DNA from: Planctomycetes bacterium GWF2_41_51
Lineage (GTDB): Bacteria > Planctomycetota > Phycisphaerae > Sedimentisphaerales > UBA12454
Length of the DNA stretch: 64,000 nt
Direction of reading: 5' to 3'
Assembly: GCA_001825665.1 (NCBI GenBank)
Contig: MHXZ01000102.1
Span: 1-64,000, forward strand
Under the pieces are notes generated by a model. The model did not search any database, had not been told where the DNA came from, and saw only the letters and a list, made by a program, of their open reading frames with translations. This document shows positions 38,114 to 49,028 of this stretch, piece by piece; within the stretch, counting starts at the first letter, position 1, and each line of letters begins with the position of its first letter. Made by a program: the position numbers and the translations under genes.

Positions 38114-41023
38114 ATGAAAATACAAATCCTCAAAATTGCGCTGTGTTGTTTGATAGTATGTTCTTCTTGTCATATTGTACTTGCTTCGCCAATTCAAACG
38201 TTTGATTATAATGGCGTTAGACTTGATAATAGCAGGTTGAAATCACAATTAGATCATGTCAAATCTGAATATTTAAGTATCCCAAATGATGATCTCCTAA
38301 AAGGATTCCGCCAAAGAGCGGGTCTTGCTGCCCCCGGCTTTAATATGGGCGGATGGTATAGTAATGATTATTTCCATGTTTTCGGTCAAATAATTTCAGG
38401 CCTGTCTCGTATGTATGCAGCTACTGGCGATGCGGCCTGCAAAGCGAAGGTTGACTATTTAATAGAGGAATGGGAAAAAACAATTTCGCCGGACGGTTTT
38501 TTTTATTATACCAATAATCCTAATGCCCGTCATTATACTTATGACAAAATGGTTTGCGGGCTTGTGGATGCAAAATTATATTGCAATAATAGCAGGGCAG
38601 TAAGCTGTTTAAACAGAATTACTGATTGGGCAATCGTAAATCTCGATCAAACACGCGTATATGCCTATAATGCAAGTAACGGCAATACCGAATGGTACAC
38701 ATTGACTGAAAATCTCTATCGCGCATATTTATTGACAGGCGACCAGAAGTATAAAGACTTTGGTGATATATGGGCATATAGTGAATTTTGGGATATTTTT
38801 GCGAATAATGGAAATATTTTCGACCGATGGCAGGCTTATCATGCTTACAGCCATCTCAATTCAGTCAATGGCGCAGGCGCGGAATATCTTGTAAAAGGAC
38901 AACCGCAATATTTAAACACACTTGTGAACGCTCACGATTATTGGCTGACGAAAGAAACCTATGCTTCAGGTGGATACGGCCCGAGAGAATATCTCCAGGG
39001 AAGTTATGACAACCTGATAAGCAGTCTTCTTGGCGAATCACATTTTGAGACTCAATGCGGCTCATGGGCGGCATTTAAATTGTGTAAATATCTTTTAACC
39101 AACACAGGCGATGCGAGGTTTGGTGATTGGGTTGAAACACTGACATACAATGGAATCGGCGCCTCGATAGGACTTGAAAACGGGAATGTTCAATATTTTT
39201 CGAGTTATAGTATTTACGGAAGTTCCAAAAAAGCAATCAATAAATGGTCATGCTGCACTGGCACACGCCCGCAGGCAGTTGCGGATTATGCAGATTTGAT
39301 ATGGTTTAAGGATCCATCTAATCTTTATGTAAATTTATATACTCCCTCTTCTGTAAATTGGATATGTGATGGCAAGACTGTAAACGTTGTACAGCGAGGG
39401 CAACTTGAAGCGAACGATGAAATTGAATTTACATTATCAGTTTCTTTACCTGTTACTTTTGGTTTTAAATTCAGAGTGCCAAATTGGATTTCAGGTCAGC
39501 CGGTAGTAAAAATTAATGATGTGGTTGTTCAGGCAAACACAAATTCTAACCATTGGCTGGAAATAAGCCGACAATGGCAGACAAATGATAAAGTAAGTAT
39601 CGCTTTCCCGATGAATTTACGCACCAAAAGAGTTGATCCTTCTAAAATATATCCTTACGCGATTATGTATGGGCCGATTTTTCTCGCTGCGGAACCCAAA
39701 GGCTTGAATAGTCTGGCTTCGATTAATTATAATCAATTGAATCTCGATTTCGTTCCTGTAAGCGACAGGATAGGGACATTTGTCAGAAAAAATAATCCTG
39801 AACTCATATTAAAACCATATTATGCTTATGAAGCCGGCGAAAAATATTTTGCGTATATCGATCCGCGTATGGATGATTACAGCGGATTTACTTTTGTTGG
39901 TTCATGGAGCGGTTCAGGTCAATTCAGATATACCAACAGCACAGGCTCTAAAATCGAAGGAAAATTTTATGGCAATTATATTAAGGTAGAATGGTCAAAA
40001 TTCAATGATGCGGGAAAAGCGGAAATAAAAATTGATGGACAAGTCGCTGGCATTATCGATCAATATGGACCTTGCCGAGGCTGCGAAAATGCAGTTTGGA
40101 CGTATTGCCTTCCAAATGGTGGAGAACATACATTCAGTCTGCGTGTTTTGGGGCAGAAATGTGAAGAGTCATCAAACACTTATATAAATATGGTCTCAAT
40201 CGCCGCAAAAGATTATAAAGCTGATATTAACTGTGATGAAAAAATTGATATTGCAGATTTAGCCATTTTTTATGATACCTGGCTTTTCGATAGTACAACT
40301 ATTCCCGAACCAGTTCCAATAGGCACTTCTTTTTTTAATGGAAGCTGGTCGGATGGAAATTTCTTTAATTGGTCTGTAAAGAGAACCGATCAGCAGGACG
40401 CGTTCGTGGGATGTGCATTTAATGGAACTGGTACTCGTTTGTGCGGCGTGGGGTCTAAAGACGGAGGATTAGCTGAAGTTTGGATAGACGGCTCACTGAT
40501 TGACACAAAAGATTTTTATTCTTCTATTGATAATACGTCTTTGAATTTTGATTTCAGCGGCTTACAGGATGGAGAACACTATATAATCTTAAAAGTTATG
40601 GGTTCGCATAATCCTTCTTCAACAGGTAATATAGTTAGTTTTTTGCGATTTGAACCTCTTGATCCAGGTCCGATGATTCGCACAGGCAGTTGGAATGGCG
40701 GATACAGCGTTGTTACAGAACAGCCATTCTGGTACAGCAGTTCAACAAATGCTTCAATCAGCAGATCATTCACCGGAACAGGTATTAAATTAATAAGCAC
40801 TTCATGGCAAGATAGCGGAATAGCTGAAATTCAGATTGATGGCATTGTTCATACTTCTTTAGATTTGTATCAGCATAACGGCGTTAATGGTATTCCATAT
40901 GAATGGGAAGTAACCGGCCTTAATAATGGAACGCATACGATTCTTGTAAGAGTTACAGGAACTAAAAATCCTTTGTCAGGCGGAAATTCAGTAAATGTGG
41001 TCGATCTTGTACCGATCAAATAG
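38114..41023 (+). CDS. Secreted GH127-like beta-L-arabinofuranosidase with dockerin-like motif and repeated C-terminal modules
   Basis: 'HFETQCGSWAAFKLCKYLL', 'WSCCTGTRPQAVADYADLIWF'; 'ADINCDEKIDIADLAIFYDTWL'. Confidence 0.8.
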   Translation: MKIQILKIALCCLIVCSSCHIVLASPIQTFDYNGVRLDNSRLKSQLDHVKSEYLSIPNDDLLKGFRQRAGLAAPGFNMGGWYSNDYFHVFGQIISGLSRMYAATGDAACKAKVDYLIEEWEKTISPDGFFYYTNNPNARHYTYDKMVCGLVDAKLYCNNSRAVSCLNRITDWAIVNLDQTRVYAYNASNGNTEWYTLTENLYRAYLLTGDQKYKDFGDIWAYSEFWDIFANNGNIFDRWQAYHAYSHLNSVNGAGAEYLVKGQPQYLNTLVNAHDYWLTKETYASGGYGPREYLQGSYDNLISSLLGESHFETQCGSWAAFKLCKYLLTNTGDARFGDWVETLTYNGIGASIGLENGNVQYFSSYSIYGSSKKAINKWSCCTGTRPQAVADYADLIWFKDPSNLYVNLYTPSSVNWICDGKTVNVVQRGQLEANDEIEFTLSVSLPVTFGFKFRVPNWISGQPVVKINDVVVQANTNSNHWLEISRQWQTNDKVSIAFPMNLRTKRVDPSKIYPYAIMYGPIFLAAEPKGLNSLASINYNQLNLDFVPVSDRIGTFVRKNNPELILKPYYAYEAGEKYFAYIDPRMDDYSGFTFVGSWSGSGQFRYTNSTGSKIEGKFYGNYIKVEWSKFNDAGKAEIKIDGQVAGIIDQYGPCRGCENAVWTYCLPNGGEHTFSLRVLGQKCEESSNTYINMVSIAAKDYKADINCDEKIDIADLAIFYDTWLFDSTTIPEPVPIGTSFFNGSWSDGNFFNWSVKRTDQQDAFVGCAFNGTGTRLCGVGSKDGGLAEVWIDGSLIDTKDFYSSIDNTSLNFDFSGLQDGEHYIILKVMGSHNPSSTGNIVSFLRFEPLDPGPMIRTGSWNGGYSVVTEQPFWYSSSTNASISRSFTGTGIKLISTSWQDSGIAEIQIDGIVHTSLDLYQHNGVNGIPYEWEVTGLNNGTHTILVRVTGTKNPLSGGNSVNVVDLVPIK

Positions 41024-41037
41024 CACTTGGGTTCTAT

Positions 41038-41913
41038 ATGGATTATCTTCAGCTTTCCGCAACCGACATCAATAACATAAGAGTGGGGCACGCTGGTTTA
41101 TTTATTTCACGCGGAGTTGGTCAGCATGCAAAGCGAGTCATAGATTCTTTCGAATTAATTTTTATTCGCAAAGGAATATTGAGGTTTCAGGAAAATGGCA
41201 ATGAATTCTGTATTCAGGCTAACCAAACATTATTGCTTTGGCCTGGCCGGGAACATAGCGGTATTGAAACATTTCCGAAAGATCTTGAATTCTACTGGGT
41301 ACATTTTTGGCTGAAACACAGGCAGCATAAAACATTCGAAGAAATTATATCAGTCCCGCAAACATGTCAGCCTGTTCGCCCTGAATTATTGACTGAATTA
41401 TTTCATCGATTCCTAACAGACCAGGAAACAAGAAAATTGACTTCATTGCAGTCAAAAATGCTGCTTATGCTGATGCTGATAGAAGCCTCACGAGAATCGT
41501 TAAATGATAATGTTGAAATGGGGTCGGATTTGCTCGCAAGCAGGGCACGCGCTTATATAATTGCGCATTCCCATGAGCCTATTACGACATTATTGGTTTC
41601 ACAGGCATTGAAGTGCAACCCCGATTACCTTGGCCAGATATATAAGGCTAAATATGGTATGACAATTACACATGCGCTTCAGGAGCAGCGAATGATTGGT
41701 GCAAGCAGAATGCTTTTGGGAGGAGATCTAAATATTAAGCAAATAGCGTTTCAGTGCGGTTTTGATAATGTAGGATATTTTCGCAGAGTTTTCAAAAGAT
41801 TCTATGGCGTAACACCTGCAGATTACAGGAAAATGAATCGTATTGTTAAGATTAATCGTCTTGGCGGCCAGGAAACAATATACAATAAAGAAAAAACTGA
41901 AAAAACAGAATAA
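41038..41913 (+). CDS. AraC-family regulator with cupin-like N-terminus
   Basis: 'LNIKQIAFQCGFDNVGYFRRVFKRFYGVTPADYRK' AraC HTH. Confidence 0.9.
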   Translation: MDYLQLSATDINNIRVGHAGLFISRGVGQHAKRVIDSFELIFIRKGILRFQENGNEFCIQANQTLLLWPGREHSGIETFPKDLEFYWVHFWLKHRQHKTFEEIISVPQTCQPVRPELLTELFHRFLTDQETRKLTSLQSKMLLMLMLIEASRESLNDNVEMGSDLLASRARAYIIAHSHEPITTLLVSQALKCNPDYLGQIYKAKYGMTITHALQEQRMIGASRMLLGGDLNIKQIAFQCGFDNVGYFRRVFKRFYGVTPADYRKMNRIVKINRLGGQETIYNKEKTEKTE

Positions 41914-41914
41914 A

Positions 41915-43939
41915 ATGAAATTGCATTCATTCAATTTTAAAAACGTAAAACTACAAGGCCGTTTGAAAGAACAATTTGAAACTGTAAAGCGGGAATATCT
42001 GTCAATTCCGAATGATGATTTGCTTAAAGGATTCAGGCTTCGCGCGGGTTTCAATGCTCCCGGAAATGATTTGGGCGGCTGGTACACCCGCGATTTGTTT
42101 CACAATTTTGGACAGATTATTTCAGGTCTTTCAAGAATGGCTTCAGCTTCGAATGACCATAACTGCTGTGATAAAGTAAATCTTTTATTGGCCGAATGGG
42201 CAAAATGTATCGCATCTGATGGTTATTTCTTTTATTCCGATAAATGCAACGCTCCAAATTATGTTTATGACAAAATGGCGGGAGGACTTATAGATGCTTT
42301 CTTGTATTGTGATAATAAAGAAGCTTTAAATTATTTATCTCGCATAACGGATTGGGCAATAAAAAACCTTCATTCGGAAAACAGGTATTCATGGGGATGT
42401 GGAGATGGCGGTATAGAATGGTACACGCTTAGTGAAAATATTTATCGTGCATATCTCGTAACAGGCGAACAAAAATATAAAGAGTTCGCACGAAAGTGGG
42501 AATATACAGAGTTTTGGGATATTTTCGCGAAAAATGGAAACATTTTTGATAGATGGCATGATTATCATGCGTACAGTCATGTAAATTCTCTTGGCGGAGC
42601 CGGCGCCGCATATAATGTATATGGTGAGGAAAAATATATCGATATTCTGATCAATGCGTATGATTTTCTTTTTAATACACAAACGTATGCTTCGGGAGGC
42701 TTTGGTCCTGTCGAAAGATTTAAGGCGACCTATCGGGAACTTATCGATAGTTTATTTATTGATGATTTGCATTTTGAAACTCAATGCGGTTCATGGGCGA
42801 TATTTAAGCTTGTTAAACATCTTTTAACTATCACAGGCAATTCGAGATTTGGTGATTGGGCTGAATTAATGGTTTATAATGGCATCGGTGCATCGCTTCC
42901 GATGAATCCTTCCGGCGATATTCAATATTGGTCAAATTACAATTTGTTTGGCGCTTCAAAAAAGAAATGTAATTCATGGTCATGCTGCAACGGCACAAGA
43001 CCAATGGCAGTTGCGGATTATTATGATTTAATTTGGTTTAATTGCAAAAATAATTTGTTTGTCAATTTATATGTACCATCAAGTGTCTGCTGGAAAAATG
43101 CAGATGATTTAATTACGGTCTCACAAACAGGTGAAATTGGCATTGATGATAAAATAGAATTTAAAATTTCATGCCCTTATCCATGTAAATTCAAATTAAA
43201 CTTTAGAATACCGGGCTGGATTTCAAATAAAATGGATGCTCAAATAAATGGGCAAACTATAAATCTGATATCCGATGCAAATAATTGGGCTTTTATTGAA
43301 AGAACATGGAACAGCAACGATGTTTTGACACTCAATCTTCCAATCAAACTTAGAGTAAAAACGATCGACCCTGATGATCAATATCCGGCCGCAATTTTAT
43401 GTGGGCCGATATTGCTTGCTGGTGAAATAAAAGGGCATAAGGATGCGTCTAAAATTGATCCAAATGACTTATGCGGAAAATTAAATTTATCACAAAAGGA
43501 TAAATTAAAATTTACGCTCGATGATTCTTCCATTGTAATGCGCCCCTATTATTCGTTCGAAAGTGATTTGGAATATTTCACGTATTTTGACCCGCAAATG
43601 GCAAAAAATCGTCAAATGAAATTCATGGGATGGTGGTTTAATGTAAATAACCTTCGATATGCCAATGATCCTAATTCGGCTGCAGAATATGTTTTTGAGG
43701 GAACAGAAATCCGCTGGAATGGTTTGAAGAAAAACGATGCCGGCAAAGCACAAATTCATATTGACGGAAAATTTATAGACATCATCGATCAATACCATCA
43801 CAACGATGGTTTACCATTTCGCTGGACTTATACCGGTTTGCAGCCCGGCAAGCATGTACTGCATATGAAGGTGCTGGGTGAAAAACATGATAATTCAAAA
43901 GATTGTTTCGTGAACATAACAACATTCCATTCTTTGTAA
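41915..43939 (+). CDS. GH127-like protein without signal peptide
   Basis: 'HFETQCGSWAIFKLVKHLL', 'WSCCNGTRPMAVADYYDLIWF'; start set to ATG at 41915 just after the araC-type gene. Confidence 0.8.
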   Translation: MKLHSFNFKNVKLQGRLKEQFETVKREYLSIPNDDLLKGFRLRAGFNAPGNDLGGWYTRDLFHNFGQIISGLSRMASASNDHNCCDKVNLLLAEWAKCIASDGYFFYSDKCNAPNYVYDKMAGGLIDAFLYCDNKEALNYLSRITDWAIKNLHSENRYSWGCGDGGIEWYTLSENIYRAYLVTGEQKYKEFARKWEYTEFWDIFAKNGNIFDRWHDYHAYSHVNSLGGAGAAYNVYGEEKYIDILINAYDFLFNTQTYASGGFGPVERFKATYRELIDSLFIDDLHFETQCGSWAIFKLVKHLLTITGNSRFGDWAELMVYNGIGASLPMNPSGDIQYWSNYNLFGASKKKCNSWSCCNGTRPMAVADYYDLIWFNCKNNLFVNLYVPSSVCWKNADDLITVSQTGEIGIDDKIEFKISCPYPCKFKLNFRIPGWISNKMDAQINGQTINLISDANNWAFIERTWNSNDVLTLNLPIKLRVKTIDPDDQYPAAILCGPILLAGEIKGHKDASKIDPNDLCGKLNLSQKDKLKFTLDDSSIVMRPYYSFESDLEYFTYFDPQMAKNRQMKFMGWWFNVNNLRYANDPNSAAEYVFEGTEIRWNGLKKNDAGKAQIHIDGKFIDIIDQYHHNDGLPFRWTYTGLQPGKHVLHMKVLGEKHDNSKDCFVNITTFHSL

Positions 43940-44077
43940 AAAAGGTATTTTAACAATATAGGAATTGTGACCCTTTTGTGGCATAAAGTACTCTTACTGT
44001 AAAAACGTTAATATTGTATGATAAAAATGTTAGGTCTGCTTTTCATTAAATTATGTATTTACAATGGAGGATAGAAT

Positions 44078-44941
44078 ATGTTTAAATTCAAATTTGGAGT
44101 CGATACATTTATATGGTCCGAAGTTTTTACTGACAAAGATTTATGGATCATACCGAAAGCAAAAGAGCTTGGCTTTGAAGTACTTGATATAGCTATCGCA
44201 CATCCCGAAAAATTTCCTACAAAAAGAGTACTTGATGAAGCAAAAAAGGCAGGCATTGAACTTGTAACAACAACCACGCTTAATGATAAAACAAATATTA
44301 TATCACCTGATTCTCAAACCCGTAAAAACGGGGTAAAAAGCCTTAAATTGCTTGTCGATATAAATAAGGAACTTGGTTCAAATATTCTGGGCGGAGTAAA
44401 TTACGCGGGTTGGGGCTGTATTACACGCAAGCCCCGCAGCAGAGATGAATGGAAATGGTCAACAGACTGCATGCGTGAAGTTGCCGAATACGCTCAAACA
44501 GTAAACAAAAATTTCATCATTGCGGTAGAATGTATTAATCGTTTTGAAACACATTTTCTCAATGTCGCTGAGGATGCTGTTCAATATTGCAAAGATGTTG
44601 GAACAGGTAATATTAAAGTACATCTCGACAGTTTTCATATGAATATTGAAGAATCAAGTTTTGAAGGCGCAGTTAAAACATGCGGTAAAGAATATCTTGG
44701 ATATGTACATGTATGCGAAAGCAACAGAGGCATACCGGGAACAGGAAGAGTGCCATGGAAAGAATTTTTTACTGCTTTAAAAGATATTGATTATAGAGGG
44801 CCGGTAGTAATCGAATCATTTGATATCAAGTTCGAGGAATTGGCAGGGTTGTGCGCGATTTGGAGAAAACTTGCAGAGTCCGGCGAGGCTTTGGCGATAG
44901 AGGGATTAAAAAATCTTAAAAGCATTGCTGCGAGAGTTTAA
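44078..44941 (+). CDS. Sugar isomerase/epimerase, D-tagatose/psicose (ketose) 3-epimerase-like TIM barrel
   Basis: 'VECINRFETHFLNVAEDAV', 'VHLDSFHMNIEESS', 'HVCESNRGIPGTGRVPWKEFF'. Confidence 0.82.
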   Translation: MFKFKFGVDTFIWSEVFTDKDLWIIPKAKELGFEVLDIAIAHPEKFPTKRVLDEAKKAGIELVTTTTLNDKTNIISPDSQTRKNGVKSLKLLVDINKELGSNILGGVNYAGWGCITRKPRSRDEWKWSTDCMREVAEYAQTVNKNFIIAVECINRFETHFLNVAEDAVQYCKDVGTGNIKVHLDSFHMNIEESSFEGAVKTCGKEYLGYVHVCESNRGIPGTGRVPWKEFFTALKDIDYRGPVVIESFDIKFEELAGLCAIWRKLAESGEALAIEGLKNLKSIAARV

Positions 44942-44942
44942 T

Positions 44943-45404
44943 ATGCGTATAGCTATTGATTGTGATGATGCCGGTATTGAGTTGAAAAAAACGATATTAA
45001 GTTTTCTTAAAAGCAAAGGTGCTGATGCGCAGGATGTAAACTGCCTTCAAACTAATCCTTCTGCCATGTATCCTGAAATTGGTTTTAATCTCGCTGAGAA
45101 AGTAAAAAATGGCGAATTTGATCGAGGTATTCTGATTTGCGGAACAGGGCTGGGAATGGCAATAGCAGCAAATAAAGTAGAAGGTATTTATGCAGGCGTT
45201 TGTCATGATGTTTTTTCCGCAGAGAGGTTGAGAAAAAGCAATAACGCACAGATACTTACTCTTGGAGCAAGAGTCATTGGACCAGAACTTGCAAAAACAA
45301 TTGTACAGGCATGGCTTGATTCAGAATTTCTGGGAGGAACGTCGCTTCCAAAAATTGAGCAAATGAAAATGCTCGAACGCAAATCTTTTCATCCTATTAA
45401 ATAA
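44943..45404 (+). CDS. RpiB/LacA/LacB-family sugar-phosphate isomerase
   Basis: 'GILICGTGLGMAIAANKVEGIYAGVCHDVFSAERLRKSNNAQILTLGARVIG'; start set to ATG at 44943. Confidence 0.88.
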   Translation: MRIAIDCDDAGIELKKTILSFLKSKGADAQDVNCLQTNPSAMYPEIGFNLAEKVKNGEFDRGILICGTGLGMAIAANKVEGIYAGVCHDVFSAERLRKSNNAQILTLGARVIGPELAKTIVQAWLDSEFLGGTSLPKIEQMKMLERKSFHPIK

Positions 45405-45418
45405 AATAAGACTGTTTT

Positions 45419-47941
45419 ATGGTAATGAAGCATAAAATTATAGGATTTTGTATTTTCCTTTTGATAGGAGGCGTAAGCACGTCCTATGCTGTAAGAGAAG
45501 TTGGTATAGAGATTAAGGCAGATTATAAAACCAAAGTCAGCCCTGAGCTTTATGGCCTTTTTTTTGAAGAGATCAACCATGCCGGCGATGGCGGGCTGTA
45601 TGCTGAAATGGTAGTCAATCGTACTTTCAAAGAACTGGTTCTGCCTGAAAACTGCAAAATTGAAAATGGTAAAGTCGTTACTGCCAATGGATGGCCTGGT
45701 TGGAGCCGGTTAAAACCGCAAAGCAATTTGCATGGATGGTCTGAAATCGCCCAGGATGGCGGACAAGTAACGATTAGTATCGATGACCAGTCTCCGCTGA
45801 ATAAACAAAATTATAATTCGCTCAAAGTCGAAGTAAAAAACGCCCAGGGCAGGGCAGGATTTGCAAACGAAGGTTACTGGGGTATGGCCGTTGTTGAGAA
45901 CGAAAATTATAATCTTTCATTCTATGCCAATAGCCCGACTAATGTGAACCTGACAGCATCGATTGAAAGCATTGATGGCAATACAATTTATGCGACTTCA
46001 ACGATCAATAATGTTCAAGGTACATGGAAACAATATAAGTGCAAGCTCACCGCCAACAAAACAGGTACTAAGGCCAGGCTGGTGATAACGGTTGACAGGC
46101 CCGCTACGTTGAAGTTCAACATAGTTTCATTATTTCCAGAAAAAACTTATAAGAATCGTGAAAATGGCTGGCGTGTCGATATTTATGAAAAGTTAGCCGC
46201 TCTAAAACCGAAATTTCTCAGATTCCCGGGCGGCTGCTTTGTAGAAGGATGCACGCTGGATAACCGCTACAAGTGGAAAGAAACTATCGGCCCGGTTGAA
46301 GAAAGGCCCGGCCATTGGAATGTCTGGGGCTATCGTTCAATGGATGGTATCGGTTATCATGAATATTTGCAGCTTGCAGAAGATCTTAACGCAGAAGTTT
46401 TATATGTTGTAAATGTTGGGCTGAGTTGCCAGTTTCGTAAAGCAGAGGTGCTTACTGATTCACAGATTATTAATCTGTATGTTCAGGACGCACTTGACGC
46501 TCTGGAATATGCAATGGGTTCAACGGATACAAAGTGGGGCGCTGCAAGAGTAAAGAATGGCCGCTCCAACCCTTTTAAAATCAAATATATTGAAATAGGC
46601 AATGAAAATCATGGGGCTGACTATAATCGTCTATATCAAATTTTTTATGATGCGATCAAAGCAAAGTACCCCGAGATTATAACTATCGCAACCGCAGTTG
46701 TTCCAGATGCCCCCCTCGAAGTGGTTGATGAGCATTATTATAAAGGCTCAAATTGGTTCCTTGCAAATTCAAATCTTTATGATAAACAAAATCGCAAAGG
46801 ACCAAAGATATATGTCGGCGAATACGCAGTACATACAGGTATTGACGAAGGGAATTTGGGCGGAGCGATTGCCGAAGCAGCCTTTATGATGGGCATTGAG
46901 CGGAATTCGGATATCGTTACGATGGCTTCATATTCTGAAATGCTCCAGAACTCAAATGACCGCGGATGGAATTACAATGCCATACATTTCGACAGCTCCC
47001 GAATTTTCGGCAGAAGTTCCTACTACATCCAGGAAATGTTCATGAACAACACACCTACCGTTATGGTTGATTGCAATGTTGTTGACAATTCTGATAGCCA
47101 CAAACCTTCGATTCCGCAGGGATTGTTTGGCTTGCGGACATACGCCACTGACGCCGAATTCAAAGATATACGCATTACTCAGGATGGTAACATTGTGTAT
47201 GCTTCGGATTTCTCAAAAGGCTCGCAGGAATGGGGAACAGAAGTAGGCAGTTGGATTACCGAAAATGGCGTCTATCGTCAGAGTAATAACACCTTACAAA
47301 ATACTGCCGCATACCTTAATAAGGTAATATTATCGAACTGCACTATTGAACTCAAGGCCAAGCGCAACTCCGGCTCAGAAGGCTTTATGGTAATGATCTA
47401 TAAAAACGACGGCTACTATGTGCAGTGGAATCTGGGAGGCTATAAAAATACTCAGCATGTTATCCACGGCATCAGTGACTATGGCTGTATGGAAGATTTC
47501 ACCATTCGCAAACCAGGTTCTATTGAGCTTAATCGTTGGTATGATCTCAAGCTGGTTCTTAACAATGGTCATATCGATTTTTATCTCGATGGGCAGCTAA
47601 TTCAGAGTGCAGATATTAATACCAACATCCCCCGGTTTTTTGCAAATGCCGGTATTGATGAGAAATCAGGTGAGTTGATAATTAAACTTGTCAATCCGAC
47701 GGGGGAACCGATAGATACAAAGTTGAGCCTTACTGATTTTAGCTCAATCAGCTCTTCTGCCGAAGTTATTACTCTTTCGGGAGAAAATCCATTGGCCGAG
47801 AACTCGTTTGACAATCCGACGAAGATATCGCCGATAAAATCGACTTTCGACGGCGTTGATTCTAATTTTATATATACAGTCAAGCCCTGGTCGGCCACCA
47901 TCCTTCGGTTTGGTGTTAAGAAAGGGCTTAACACCATATAG
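45419..47941 (+). CDS. Secreted GH51 alpha-L-arabinofuranosidase
   Basis: 'YGLFFEEINHAGDGGLYAEMVVNRTF', 'LRFPGGCFVEG', 'YIEIGNENHGADYNRLY'. Confidence 0.88.
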   Translation: MVMKHKIIGFCIFLLIGGVSTSYAVREVGIEIKADYKTKVSPELYGLFFEEINHAGDGGLYAEMVVNRTFKELVLPENCKIENGKVVTANGWPGWSRLKPQSNLHGWSEIAQDGGQVTISIDDQSPLNKQNYNSLKVEVKNAQGRAGFANEGYWGMAVVENENYNLSFYANSPTNVNLTASIESIDGNTIYATSTINNVQGTWKQYKCKLTANKTGTKARLVITVDRPATLKFNIVSLFPEKTYKNRENGWRVDIYEKLAALKPKFLRFPGGCFVEGCTLDNRYKWKETIGPVEERPGHWNVWGYRSMDGIGYHEYLQLAEDLNAEVLYVVNVGLSCQFRKAEVLTDSQIINLYVQDALDALEYAMGSTDTKWGAARVKNGRSNPFKIKYIEIGNENHGADYNRLYQIFYDAIKAKYPEIITIATAVVPDAPLEVVDEHYYKGSNWFLANSNLYDKQNRKGPKIYVGEYAVHTGIDEGNLGGAIAEAAFMMGIERNSDIVTMASYSEMLQNSNDRGWNYNAIHFDSSRIFGRSSYYIQEMFMNNTPTVMVDCNVVDNSDSHKPSIPQGLFGLRTYATDAEFKDIRITQDGNIVYASDFSKGSQEWGTEVGSWITENGVYRQSNNTLQNTAAYLNKVILSNCTIELKAKRNSGSEGFMVMIYKNDGYYVQWNLGGYKNTQHVIHGISDYGCMEDFTIRKPGSIELNRWYDLKLVLNNGHIDFYLDGQLIQSADINTNIPRFFANAGIDEKSGELIIKLVNPTGEPIDTKLSLTDFSSISSSAEVITLSGENPLAENSFDNPTKISPIKSTFDGVDSNFIYTVKPWSATILRFGVKKGLNTI

Positions 47942-48002
47942 TAGTGATAAGTAATGAATCCGATTATTATAGGAAGCATGCCTTCCAATGAAAGGAGTAT
48001 AT

Positions 48003-49007
48003 ATGCAAAAGATTATTAATAAAGCAAACAATGTTGTTGAGGAAATGCTTGCAGGTTATATTCGCGCGATGAAAGACTCTGTAGCATCTACTGAAAATGA
48101 TAGAGTTTTGAAATATAAAAATGCGCCTGTCTCCGGTAAGGTCGGCATAGTAACCGGAGGTGGTTCTGGCCATAAACCTGCGTTCATCGGGTACATTGGA
48201 AAAAATATGGTCGATGCAGTTGCTGTCGGCGAAATATTTTCCTCACCTCCTGCTCAAATGTTCTACGATGCGTTTAAAGCTGCCGATGCGGGTCAAGGAG
48301 TGGCTTGTCTCTATGGTAATTATGCCGGCGATAATATGAACGTAAAAATGGCTATTGAAATGGCAAATGCTGATGGCATATCGGTCAAAACAGTTGTTGC
48401 CAATGATGATGTTCCATCTGCCCCGAAAAATGAACGCAATCGAAGACGCGGCGTTGCGGGCGAAATACTTATGTGGAAAGTTGGCGGCGCAAAGGCTGCT
48501 ATGGGTGCAGGTCTTGATGATGTTATAGCCGCTGCTCAAAAAGCAATTGATAATACTCGCAGCGTAGGTATCGGTTTGAGTCCGTGTACTATTCCTGAAG
48601 TGGGGCATCCGAATTTTAAAATTGAAGAAGGAAAGATGGAAGTAGGAATCGGCCATCACGGCGAACCCGGCCTTGAAGTTGCCGCTATTGAAACCTCGAA
48701 GGAAATGGCAAAAAGAATGGCAGATATTGTTCTGCCTGATTTGCCTTTTAATAAAAATGATGAAGTTGTAGTTTTGATTTCCGGCCTTGGTTCAACACCA
48801 ATGATGGAATTGTGTATTCTTTTCAATGATGTTGCGGATATTCTTGATAAGGCCGGCATTGGCATTTATCATTCGTATGTTGGTAATTATTTCACTTCGC
48901 TCGAAATGGCAGGCGTTACTTTAACGGTTATGAAACTTGATGAAGAACTCAAAAAATGCATAGATTTCGAGGCTGATTCTGTCGGCCTTAGGCAATTTGA
49001 AAGGTAA
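48003..49007 (+). CDS. Dihydroxyacetone kinase-type subunit K
   Basis: 'GIVTGGGSGHKPAFIGYIG', 'NYAGDNMNVKMA', 'NDDVPSAPKNERNRRRGVAGEI'. Confidence 0.9.
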   Translation: MQKIINKANNVVEEMLAGYIRAMKDSVASTENDRVLKYKNAPVSGKVGIVTGGGSGHKPAFIGYIGKNMVDAVAVGEIFSSPPAQMFYDAFKAADAGQGVACLYGNYAGDNMNVKMAIEMANADGISVKTVVANDDVPSAPKNERNRRRGVAGEILMWKVGGAKAAMGAGLDDVIAAAQKAIDNTRSVGIGLSPCTIPEVGHPNFKIEEGKMEVGIGHHGEPGLEVAAIETSKEMAKRMADIVLPDLPFNKNDEVVVLISGLGSTPMMELCILFNDVADILDKAGIGIYHSYVGNYFTSLEMAGVTLTVMKLDEELKKCIDFEADSVGLRQFER

Positions 49008-49028
49008 CCATAAACGAAGGGAAAATAT

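Noticed and set aside
32540-41023. Cellulosome interpretation of dockerin-like motifs
   Set aside because: Only dockerin-like segments are seen, with no cohesin or scaffoldin in the window; evidence insufficient to call a cellulosome.
47979-47993. Short inverted repeat ggaag-catgc-cttcc before dhaK
   Set aside because: 5-bp stem is too weak to distinguish from chance.
48243-48659. 138-aa minus-strand ORF opposite dhaK
   Set aside because: Antisense to a conserved gene; His/Cys-rich shadow composition only.
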